From Diaporthe sp. PMI_573 (lineage: Eukaryota; Ascomycota; Sordariomycetes; Diaporthales; Diaporthaceae), in contig JAJTUP010000008.1 in assembly GCA_021399435.1 (NCBI GenBank), positions 372,001 through 436,000 on the forward strand: DNA of 64,000 nucleotides, in the 5' to 3' direction. Both the position numbers and the translations under genes were made by a program. The notes beneath the pieces were generated by a model. It had not been told where the DNA came from, did not search any database, and saw only the letters and a list, made by a program, of their open reading frames with translations. Below, in pieces: positions 10,641 through 21,308 of this stretch (position 1 is the stretch's first letter; each line of letters starts with the position of its first letter).

Positions 10641-12563
10641 ATGGATGCTCTACTAGGGCGGCTCGGGGCGCAGGCCGTCAACTATGCCATCCGATCTGGG
10701 ATTGCCCTTACTTCGACCTATGCCGTTGGGCAGTGCTCTAGACTGCTCAAGACCGTCGATGACAGAGGCGTTCGTGCGGAGCTCAAGGACCTGCAAGACC
10801 AGCTCAACGGCAAGGTCAAGATCCTGTCGCCCGTCATAGACTTGATAGAGTTTAAGTCAGTCACACTTATTCCCCTGCGAGATTCTCACTAACACGGCTC
10901 TAGGTCTGGACGAGGCAACGTCTTTCTTGAATCCGCCGTCCCGTTGGCAAAGTCCCTGCATCGCGATATTGTTTCTCTTGGCACGAGACTCGAGAATGCT
11001 GCCATCGCCGAAGAGGGCTCCCAGAGGTCAGGGACCAAGGCTAAGACTGCCGAAGTCCATCATGCGGAATTGCTGAACATCATCCGCGACATCAAGGCCC
11101 TGTTGGCACGCATTGACAGAGAGATCCCTTCTCTGCAGATCGCCATCACTGCCTCTGGAGAAACTTTGTCGTCAACAATGCCCACGGGCATATCGCCGTC
11201 ACGATTCCTCCAGGCCAGCTTCTTCTTGAACCTTGGAGACACACAGTTCGCCAGCGACCCTTCGCGTCCCGTTCAAATCGGCCCAAACTTCAATCTGTCC
11301 CTTTACATGCTCTTTGTGGGACACACCCAGACCGCGACGCAATCCGGCTCTCGTGGGCTTGCAAGACCGGCCACCCCAGATCAGTCCCGAGCAGGCTCTC
11401 CACAGAAAGATGAGCCGTATGGATTTGGGGAGGGCGAGAGGAGACCTATCTGGCAGGAGGTCTTGCACAAGGCTAGAGTGCGGCTATGCAGGACCCCGAT
11501 TCAGTGGGGGTTCGACCATAACCAGGGGTACGTCCCCGATAGCTTTCTGATTCCAGGCCAGGAGTCTGGCTACCCAGGAGACGACGCCTTTGGGCGGCCC
11601 GACGAATACGCGTACCACATCGAGCTTGTGGAGGACTTGAACGACGGCAGAGTACATGAGGACGGCGAGACCAAGACACGACCGTATGACACAATCACAC
11701 AAGCAGGAATACGCGAATCCATTCCCATCCATCAGATCTCCCGTATCTTCTACACGGATAGTGGCAGGATTCTCAATATTGGAAACTCGGACGAGGCTGG
11801 CAACAACCCCATACTTCTACTGAAGAGAGATGCGAACGCCGCCGGCAATACCGAGTTCGAAGAGGAGGCCCCAGAACCTCGTCAGTTCAACCCGCACAAG
11901 GCTATCAGCGGCCCGGGCGGTGACGATGCCGATTATGAACAGGACGAGATTGACCGCCAGTTGCGTGAGGAAACCGGACTCCCGGACACGAAAGCAGTGG
12001 CGAAATCACACCCATTGGGACTACATCTGCCACCTCACCTCGACCCCGAATGGCTCGCATTTGAGGTCTTTTCAGAGGACAGTAACGGCGACTCATCCGA
12101 CTCGGAAGACGAAGCACAAGAGGACAGCGAGGATGAGCAGACGGTACCCACGATCAAGGCAAAACGGCCCGCGGCATCTCACAATTCCTCACTTGATCCG
12201 AATTTGATGGCGCAGATCAAGACACTCTCAATCCAATCCCCAACAGGGCTCAACGAAATTTCCAGCAAGCCGGCGTCGAAAGAATTGGAAAAGCTAGATG
12301 CAAGGCGGGAGGAACAGTTGGTGGCTAGGTCGCCATTCAGCTCGATCATCTCATCGCTGTCGCTGATGGAAATGCTGATCCGACTCACGAGCCTGCAAGA
12401 GTTCCAGCAGGCGGCGCATCTGTCTATACCGGATCACATCTTGTCCTTCTTTTTGGAGGAAACGTCGACCACGGGGCTGAAGGGGGAGGAGAGGTGGAGG
12501 GTGAGGAATGAAGCGGAACGGCGCGTTGGGTTTGATCCTTACACTGATACCCCTACCAAATAA
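10641..12563 (+). CDS. RanGTP-binding protein, Yrb30-like
   Basis: Two exons (10641-10855, 10904-12563) encode 624 residues; the single intron (GTCAGT..CTAG) restores EFKSGRGN across the junction. The start (accATGGATGCTC) has a good context. The sequence matches the fungal Ran-binding family related to yeast Yrb30: MDALLGRLGAQAVNYAIRSG, then FLESAVPLAKSLHRDI, a coiled coil around TKAKTAEVHHAELLNIIRDIKALLARIDREI, and a beta-rich core (FNLSLYMLFVGH, LCRTPIQWGFDHNQGY, ISRIFYTDSGRIL). Yrb30 binds Ran-GTP and inhibits GTP hydrolysis, linking it to nucleocytoplasmic transport; the role here is inferred by homology. The C-terminal third is acidic (FEVFSEDSNGDSSDSEDEAQ) and ends in a helical segment rich in Leu and Glu. 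A fungus-specific family with no close animal equivalent. Confidence 0.85.
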
Positions 12564-13455
12564 GAATTAGATTGCTCCTGCGAGAAAGAGAAAGAGACAT
12601 GAACAAAGAATATCATGGGTGGAACAAGGAGACCTCGCTGTGTTGTCTAGAAAGGCAGAATCGTGATACGGCATCCAGGGGCATAAACACCATAGCTTCC
12701 AATCTTGCCAGCATCTCAATCTCATGCGATAATCTGATCAATGGCTTCTACGGAGCTGCTTGTTTGCTACGATCACAAACAGCCATACGAGATGTCGGAC
12801 CAGGACGGAACGGAACACACCATGACGGGAGATTCCTTTGATTACAGAGAGGTGAGAAGAGAGAATAATAGTAATTGGGGGTGTGCGGTGTAGCCTCCCC
12901 AGCCACAAGACTAAAGAAATCAGATGCATTTGCGTTCCAAAAAATGCAGCATGCACAGACCTGGCGGATAGTGGACAAAGCCGTGTCTTGGGTGGTCGTG
13001 TTTGACTCGCGCCGGACTGAAGCACTGCTGTCGCAGCAACGGCCCCACTGTCTTTATGACTATGTCATCTGTTTACTTGGAGCCAACCTGGGGTCCCGCA
13101 AAGTTGCCCCTCACCTGCAGCAACCGCCAACTCAACCTGCAGCATTCTAAACACGGACACGCGTTCCTGCATCAATCGTTGTAATACGTTGAACAGCCTT
13201 TGATGCTTTCTTTGGTTCTCGTTTAGGGAATGTAGACCGCCGTCGCACACTTCAAGTTTTGGAATACCCCGCTATCCCTCTTGGGTTTTCGCCCCAGTAC
13301 AGCCTCAGTCAAAAAGCAGAACAGGGAGGCCTGAGCAAGGCAGACCAAAGCCAACTTTGTCTCTGGAGCCTAGACGACCAGCGACAGACTGAACCACGTA
13401 TTATTGACCTCCAAACCAAACTCAGAGCCCGTCTAGGTCACCCAACATCGATATC
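12564..13455. other. Spacer with promoter of the SNF2 gene
   Basis: Lies between two plus-strand genes. It holds the Yrb30-like 3' region and the leader of the SNF2 gene; the last 200 bp are rich in CCAA/CAAAC and pyrimidines. No gene seen. Confidence 0.55.
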
Positions 13456-16400
13456 ATGGCGCGCCTGACGCGTGCCGACTCTTCTGACGAGGATGACTAC
13501 CTCGATAACATCAACTCACAGGTTGCGAACCAGTCCTTACACAACGCTGCCTCGCCTGCATCAGGGACTCCGTCACGCCCCGGCCACCCTCCAAGCGACC
13601 AAGTCGTCGACCTCACGCACAGCCCCGAGCCTGCGCGCGGATACAAATCGTTGAACTCCCTGGGTTTCGGGCATTCAGACAAGCACGTCTTTGGGAAGCC
13701 AGGAAAGCTGATGTCCAGCCTTAAGCAGAAGGCAGCCGACGCTTCCCACATGTTTATCCAGCCCAGGAACCGACCAGAACTGCACAGGGACCAGAAGGTG
13801 CCCCCTCGCAAACCCGCCGAGCCGGCGCCGCCGACGTTCAGCTCTTTGAGCCCCCAGGCGTACCCGCCCGAATACGTTCAGTCCTCTTACTACAGGGGAG
13901 CCCCGACCGAAGCTGCGTTCGAGGACAACACCTTCTATACGGACCCTACCAAGGCGAACGAAGACCTCAAGGCTCTGCTGGAGGGCGGGCTCGAAGACGA
14001 TGAGGAGGAAGAGAACAAGGGCGACTTGGACGACGGCACACTGGAGGGGATCAAAGTGAAGCTGCTCCCGCATCAGGTCGAGGGAGTCAGGTGGATGCAG
14101 GGCCGGGAGCTGGGTCCTGTCAAGCGCGGAAAGGTGCCCAAGGGCGGCATTCTAGCTGATGTAAGTCTTCATTTGGCTGCATCAGACGGTACAACTTAAT
14201 AATTCTCTCTAGGATATGGGGTTGGGAAAGACCCTGCAGTCCATCTCGCTCATACTCAGCAACCCGAGGCCGGATAGGGACCATCCAGACTGGAAGAAGA
14301 GCCTGAATGGTGTCGAGCGGGGCACGCTCGTGGTCGCGCCCCTGGCCCTGATCAGACAGTGGGAGCAAGAGATCCAGGAGAAGGTGACGAAATCCCATCG
14401 TCTCAGCGTCTGCGTTCACCATGGACCGAACCGGACAAAGCGGTTTCAAGACCTCGCTAAGTACGACGTCGTGATCACCACTTACCAGATCCTAGTCTCT
14501 GAATTCAACTACACGTCGGAGACGGTCAAGGCAGGATGCTTCGGTCTGCACTGGTACAGAGTGATCCTCGATGAGGCACACACCATCAAGAATCGCAACG
14601 CCAAGGGCACGAAAGCATGTTGCGCCCTGCGCTCCGAATTTCGATGGTGTTTGACCGGCACACCAATGCAGAACAATCTGGATGAGCTGCAGAGCTTGGT
14701 CAACTTCCTGCGCATTCAGCCCTACGACAACCTCCAGCATTGGCGAGAGAACATAGACAAGCCCATGAAGAATGGAAAGGGACATCTCGCAATTCGCCGG
14801 CTGCATGCCCTCTTGCGATCCTTCATGAAGCGCCGAACCAAGGATATCCTCAAGGAAGAAGGTGCTTTGTTGCCAGGTGGAAAGAAGGCCCTTGAGGAAG
14901 CCGCCAAAAACGGATCAGGAGAGGCCCCGGCATCTAAATTCAAGATTACGGAACGCAAGGTCGTGGCGGTCTCCACGGAATTTTCAGCATCTGAGCGAAG
15001 GTTCTACAACAAGCTGGAAGAGCGTGCCGACAAGAGTCTCGAGGCAATGATGAAGCAAAAGGTCAACTATGCCAACGCTCTGGTGCTGCTACTACGGCTT
15101 AGGCAAGCTTGCAACCACCCCAGCCTGGTGGGGAGCAAGCTGGACAAAGACAAGGATGCCCTCTCGACCGATACCTCCAACCAGAAGAACGCAGACACGA
15201 GCGTCGATGACCTCGCCGACGCTCTTGGCGGTATGGGTATCCAGGCCAAGAAGTGTGAGCTGTGCATGGTAGATCTGCCTCGCGATGTCTCCGCACGCGG
15301 CCAAGAGCACTGCGACGAGTGCTTGGCGAACATGGACGAAGTCAACGCGGAATTCACGGGTGCGAACAAGACCAAGAAGAAGGCAAGGAAGCCCAAGAAG
15401 CACGCGAGAAAGACCGAGGACAACAAGCGCAAGCCGCGGGGGCGAAACGTTGTCATTGACAGTGACGACGAGGAGGGAAGCTGGCTTGTGGGCGAAGATC
15501 AGCGGGGTTCGTTGCGTCTGGGCAAGGCCGGCGGCACTGACGATGAGAACGCCGAAGGGATGGGCGAAGACATTGGGTCAGACGACTCGATTCACCACTC
15601 CGAATCCGAGGCCGGTAGCCGACTCGACAGCTTCGTTGTTGATGATGAGGTCGGCACCCAAACCACCTATGACGATGGTTCTGATGACGACAGCCTTGTG
15701 TCTCTTGATAAGTTTGGGTCACAGCCTTTGAAGTCAAGGAAGCAGCGCAAGCCGGTGACCAGAGTGGAGTCTGATTCCGAATCCGAGTCTCAGACCGATT
15801 CTGATGAGGACTCAGGCGTCTCGGAATCCGAACTCGAGAAGACGGAGATCCTGTACACGCCCCACAAGGCGGCCAAGAGCAAGGCGCATCTCATGAACTC
15901 GTCCAAGATCCGGGAGATCGTCAAGATCCTGCACAAGGAGGCCCCTGAGCACAAGTTCATCGTCTTCTCCCAGTTCACGTCGATGTTGGACCTTGTGGAG
16001 CCGTACCTGCGCAAGGAAGGCTTCAAGTTTGTCCGCTACGACGGCAGTATGAAGAACGACGCCCGCGAGGAGAGCCTGCACAGGCTGCGCAACGACAAGA
16101 ACACGCGGATCCTGCTCTGCAGTCTGAAGTGTGGGTCGTTGGGCCTCAATCTGACTGCTGCTACGCGGGTCATCATCGTCGAGCCGTTCTGGAACCCAGT
16201 GAGTAATCCCAGCCCTTCCATTTTTTGTTCTCCTTTGGTACAGCAGGCTGACCACCCACCTAGTTCGTCGAGGAGCAGGCCATAGACCGCGTGCACCGCC
16301 TCACGCAGACGGTAGACGTCGTCGTGTACAAGCTGACGGTCAAGGGCACGGTCGAGGAGCGCATCCTCGAGCTGCAGGAGAAGAAGCGCCTCCTCGCCCA

Positions 16401-16629
16401 GCACGCCATCGAGGGCGGCATGAAGAAGAACAAGGACTCGCTCAAGCTGTCGCTGCAGGACCTCCTCAACCTCTTCAAGCCCCGCGCCGACGACGGCGAC
16501 CACGGCGCCGGCAGCCAGCGAGGAGAAGACGATGCCCTGAACGGGCTGGCGGACTTTAGGAGCAAGAAGCCGCCTGCGGCCAAGAAGGCGCCCAGGAGGG
16601 AGGATGATGTCTATGGGCGTCGGTGGTGA
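13456..16629 (+). CDS. SNF2-family DNA-dependent ATPase, Uls1/Rad5-like group
   Basis: Three exons (13456-14160, 14213-16198, 16264-16629) encode 1018 residues. Helicase motifs are complete: I DMGLGKT (236-242, assembled across intron 1), II LDEAH (about 354-358), III LTGTPMQN, IV IVFSQFTSMLD, V NLTAATRVIIVEPFWNP and VI QAIDRVHRLTQT. Members slide or remodel nucleosomes or strip proteins from DNA in the nucleus. A SUMO-interaction-like VVDLTHS sits near the N-terminus, which fits the Uls1 group. Between the two lobes lies a short four-cysteine element (CELC at about 583, CDEC at about 602), too small for a RING. It is followed by a basic patch and a roughly 150-residue acidic Ser/Asp insert. 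Motif VI reads RLTQ where most SNF2 proteins have R(I/L)GQ. Exact orthology (Uls1, Rad16 or Rad5 class) is not settled by what I can see. Confidence 0.85.
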
Positions 16630-17333
16630 GGGTGATTTGACCACCGGGAAGGGGGGTTCTTCCTGGCTCGCTGGCCTGCCTGCTGCGGCGAGCGGCTTGT
16701 GTCATGAGAGATTGAATGAGTTGATGATGTGCTACATTGGACATTAATACCCAGGCTGGCTGGCGGCGGTATGGCCGGTGAGGATTTCACTCATCTCCCA
16801 ACATACAAACTAGGACAGCGTCGGCGTTCGGTACTCGTGATGTTTCAAAGAGTCTTCTGTTATTAGATACCGCTCATAGATCACGGCTTGCAATGTGCGG
16901 AATTGTTTGTAGAATCACCTGGGCGGATGACCCAGTGATCTTCATGCGTTTAGGCCGGAGCGGCCACCTGTACTGATTAAAGGCCAACCAAAAGAAACAC
17001 GTACCTTTAATCTCAGGTTCAGACCGATTCATTCACGCATTGATAAGGCGTTTGAGCATGCAAATATACTGCTTGATATTAATTTCTAACGCCGATGCAC
17101 GTTGCATATTGCCTGCCAGTCGCAAGCACCATGAAGCTTGCCGCAAAGACCATCTTGATTGCCCCGTAGCAGCCGCCAAACACACAAACTATCTTCAGCC
17201 CGTGCCCCCCTCCCAGCACACATTCCTCCTTACACAGTCCCATAGGCCAGGCTAGCCTCGTGTGTTCCTCGAGGACGCCGGTTCACGTGTGTCCAATCTC
17301 CCTCAGATCCCGCCTCTCGACAGCACATTCAAA
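16630..17333. other. Gene-free convergent spacer
   Basis: Between the 3' ends of the SNF2 gene (+) and HSE1 (-). Only short unsupported frames; no repeat noticed. Confidence 0.6.
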
Positions 17334-19816
17334 CTAATAAGCATTCGATGGGGGAACATAAGGCTTGTAGTGCGACTGCCCACCCGAGGCGCGCCTCGCA
17401 TCATACGCGGCTCCGCTCGGCTGCAGAGGCGGCGGGGCCCCGGGCATCAGACTACCTGGCACGCCGGGTGCGGAAGGCGCGGACGGGGCGGATGGGGCCG
17501 GGTATGAAGGCTCGCTTGGTGCTGACGGCCCGTCATCTGGCGAATAAGCAGAGGATGTGTAGGTGGCTGCGGATTGGGGGTTGTGAGATGCGATGGGGGA
17601 GTCGTAGACGGATGTGGCCAGCTCCTGCGGGTTGCTGGGTCCTGAGCCCGGTCCGTATGTACTCTGTGGTCGCTGATGGTCTTGTGGTGGTGGTTGTGAG
17701 CCTGGTATAGGTGGGCGGGAGTAGGGGACGTATTGGCCAGCCGGTGGGGGCGACGTGTTTGTCCTGCGATTTCTTCATCAGTATTTGATCATTCTATGCT
17801 AGACGGATGAGTTTTCGTCGAGACGAGAAAGGGCTTCGATGATTATCAGGAGGGTACCGAACATGGCAGTCACCCAAGCCTGAGGTAGCTCTCAGAATTT
17901 CAAGTAAGATTGAGTAAACGATTGCAATATACTTACTGTATAGGTGGGACGTCAGGCTGTTTCCCAGCAGAGGGAACGCGCTGGCCCTGGTTCTGAGGTG
18001 GATACTGATGCTGGTTCGCCGTGGCCGGCACCTCTGCACCAGCCATGTAGAAAGGTGCCGGGGTAGCGCTCGGTCTTTGGAACGCAGGAGATGGAGTGGA
18101 CTGAGGATGCTGTTGAGGAGGGTATGCCTGGTATTGATGGGGTTGTTGATGAGGAGGAGGTTGTTGTTGTTGTTCTGCAGCACTATTCGTCAGGAACGAC
18201 ACTTATACATACATCCTATGACTAGATCTAACCTTGTGCGGGAGCAGGAGTGTAGAACCTCTGAGGGTCTTGTGGAGGTTGTTGTTGCTGTTGTTGAGGG
18301 TAGCCTGGGCCCGGGGGCGGCCCGTAGCCTTGGGGCTCTTGCTGCGGCGGAGGACCTTGCCCTGGATAACCAGGCCCTGGAGGACCTCCATAGCCCTGAG
18401 GTATTGCTGGTCGCATGGCGTACGGCCCGTAGTTGGACTGTGGTGGGTGCGACATGGAGGATTCGAGTAAAGCTTCATAGTCCCTGCGTGCCTTTATGAA
18501 TTTCTCGTTCAGTTGGGTAAAGTCATCTGTGACGCATGTTAGCCTTGATTGTCCCTTCCTTCGCGGTTGAAATCTCGCTAGGCTCACCCTTCTTCTGTGA
18601 GTACTTCTCGATCAACTTGATCAGCTTGGGCCGGATCGCCAATGTCTGGTGGTACAGCTTCGAAATCTCCTCGTTGTCCTCCTCCCGCGGCGCGCTGTTT
18701 GTGCTCAGGAGCGTCAACAGCTTCTCGACGTTCTTGATCTCGGCGAAGACCTCGGCCTCCATCTGCGCCTCGCGCTGCAGCTCATCGGGCGTGGGGTCCG
18801 TCAACTTCTCGACATAGTTCAGAGGGAAGATACCCGTCTTGCCCTTCAGAGAGCCCCGCCACCAGTCCTTATACACGCTCTCCAGCACAGCAATGACGTC
18901 GCCCCTCTTGAACTCCAGCTCGCCGGGCTCTGACGGCACAAAATCGTACAGAGCGCGTACACGGCTCACCGTCGCCGCGGTAGTCCCCGACGGCATGGGC
19001 TGTAAAGGCGCAGCAGGTGCGGCCTCCGGGGGACCCGCGCTGCTGCTTGGACCGGCGGAAGCTGGTTGCTGGGCTGACTTCTTCCTCTCCTCCTCCTGCA
19101 GGCTCAGCTTCAGGGCGATCTGGAGCTCGTCTTCCTCCTTCTGGCGGTCGACGTCTGTGAGGCTGTTCTTCTGCGGCGCGGAGGGCGGTTGTAGCTGGGG
19201 GTTGGACTGCTTGAGGCGGAAGTAGGCGTCATACATGATACCCAGGTCGGCGTCCTTGCTGAACATGTCGGACCACTCCTTCATCCTCTCGAGGATCTTG
19301 GCCTTGACCTGGTTGTGGGTGTTGCGGTCGTTGGCCAGCTTAAGTAGGGCATCCGTGAATGCGCGGCTAGCCAGCTCGCGGTGCATGGGCTTCCCGCAGT
19401 TCTGGCTCAGGGCGTTGGCGACCTGCAGTGGAGAAGGGGAAACGTCAGCTCGTGCGGCGCATGGGGGGAGGATAATCTCTGCAAACGAGGGAATGCCCCA
19501 TGCGGGCAGGACAACCGCAGGTAACCCACCTCGAGGGTGTAGAGTTGCACGTTGGCGTTGCGGTGGGCCAGACGCTTGATCAGGGCCTGGACTGCCTGCT
19601 GGGAGCCGTTGGCGTCGCCGGACACGCGATCGCAAACCTCCATGATGGAGCCCCAGTCCTCCGAGGTGAGGTTCTCGTCCGTCGCCTTGGCTAAACATTG
19701 CAAGTGGGAGTCAGCGATGGTGCGTTGGTGTGTATACAACAGCCCACGTGGCTGTGGGCTCAACCTGACGTACCGACGGCCTCATCGTAGGGCCCCGGAG
19801 CTGCTGCGCGGAACAT
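17334..19816 (-). CDS. HSE1: ESCRT-0 subunit HSE1 (STAM homologue)
   Basis: Six exons (19816-19774, 19690-19530, 19422-18588, 18526-18233, 18174-17937, 17763-17334) encode 666 residues. Order of domains: VHS at about 5-145 (AVAKATDENLTSEDWG, LIKRLAHRNANVQLYTLEV), ubiquitin-interacting motif at about 164-180 (EEDELQIALKLSLQEE), and SH3 at 220-276 (RVRALYDFVPSEPGELEF, DWWRGSLKGKTGIFPLNYVEKL). A coiled-coil/GAT-like region follows (AEVFAEIKNVEKLLTLL), then a long Pro/Gln/Gly/Tyr tail with YDSPIASHNPQSAATYTSS. HSE1 pairs with VPS27 on endosomes and sorts ubiquitinated membrane cargo into multivesicular bodies. All introns have GT..AG ends and preserve frame. The intron of about 170 bp before the last exon is the least certain. 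The acceptor of exon 5 (ctgcag) was chosen because it alone keeps the Gln/Pro-rich frame. Confidence 0.93.
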
Positions 19817-21308
19817 GGCTGCAGCTTGCTCTGTAGCTGAGGGAGCTCTGGACGGGCGGAGTCGAGTCGTGGTGGGCGATTTGGCCTGGCGGCTGGATGA
19901 GATGCGCCTTTTCTGATTGTTTGTATCTGCGTCGATTCGTCGGCGCCGTCGGTGAGGATGTAAGCTTGGGTTTGGGTTGGGCCGAGCCGCGTATGGTAGG
20001 GTGGTGGGGCAAAGGAGGGAAGGTCACGAGCAAAGACAAGCTGGGAGGAGTGGCAGCCTGAGCCGACCGGACAGTAAGTGGTAAGTAATGAGAGGTGATG
20101 TCGGAGGCGATGACGAAGTCGCAGTAACTAAGCCGCCAGGTATGCGAAGTAAGTACTTCGGTACAGTAAGCCGGACCAGGGGGCACCCGGGTGGAACTGC
20201 AGCAGTGAGGTAACCCTGGCACCTTCTTTGCCTGTGCCGTGCCTAGGTACTGTGTATTTATTCTTAGGCAGGCCTCGAACCGCATGTGTCAAACCGCTGC
20301 CCGCTGCGGCCCCAATTCTGGGTGGGGAACCTTCTTATTGCAGTGGTGCAGTGTCAGTGGCGTCTCTTAGACGCATCCTCCCGCGCTCCATCCACTCTTT
20401 CTTAATTACCCGGGATCCTCTCACCACGGGCAGCTGCCTCGTTCTCGCATTGCGTACGTATCCAGCTTGCGCCACAATGGCGCACCTCAAACAGGCACGC
20501 TCCGACAACCTCTGAATGATCCACTGCGGAGGTTATGGCAGTGTCATTGGGCGCGCCGTTGGGCACACACAACAGAATTCAAGCAAGCAAGCAAGCAAGA
20601 AAGAAAGAAGCCTCGCCACGTTGGGCTGTGCTGGCCATAGAAAGATATACCACGCCACTGTATTCTGGCATCCACCTTCCCTCTACTATGCTCTGCCCTG
20701 TTCTGCTATGTAGCTGTCACGATCTGGCACCTGCATAAGGATCTCCATCTGTACGTGTTTGGGCAATTATATGTTGAGAATTGATTTCCTCTAAGTCTAT
20801 GTGCAATGTGCAATCCATGCGCTCCTCCTGCAATGCTTGAGGCCGCCCGATATGTGCATCTCTGCCCTAGCTCGTCAGGTAGGAACAGGCCGGCTGAAGC
20901 CTGTGTGCGCCGTATCATCCTGTACTGTCTGTTGTGCCCAAATGTCCGGCACACTTTCGTGCGCATGCATCTGTAAAATCTGCTGGAGCATTCACCGCTC
21001 CTGTCGACAAGGGCATCGCCGGCCACCTTGTCTCAATCCAAGTAACGCCTTGGTCAAGCACCTCTGTCTCTGCCGAACCATCCAACCCTCACGGAACCTC
21101 AGTTCTGAGCTCCTTCAGTACCTGCAAAAAAGGGAAAACGATCATGTCCAGTCTGATATCGAAAAGAGAGAAAAGCACGGTACAATCCTCATGACAACTC
21201 CTCGACTCCTGTGTGCGCCCAGCACTTGCTTGCCCAAATGATCTGTCTGTCCTTTGGTCAGTTTCCAGCCCTTTCTGTGCGTAGCCAAAGCAGGATCCAA
21301 CTCGTCTC
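19817..21308. other. Spacer with HSE1 promoter and ATG13 3' region
   Basis: Both flanking genes are on the minus strand. The HSE1-proximal part has alternating pyrimidine tracts on that strand. A short AAGC/AAAG tandem repeat lies inside. No gene supported. Confidence 0.55.
20581..20610. repeat. (AAGC)n/(AAAG)n microsatellite
   Basis: Four copies of aagc followed by aagaaagaaagaag, in the HSE1-ATG13 spacer. Confidence 0.9.

Noticed and set aside
20268..20290. Minus-strand GGTTCGAGGCC resembling a tRNA B box
   Set aside because: Flanking bases do not form a T-stem and no A box or acceptor stem lies at the right distance.
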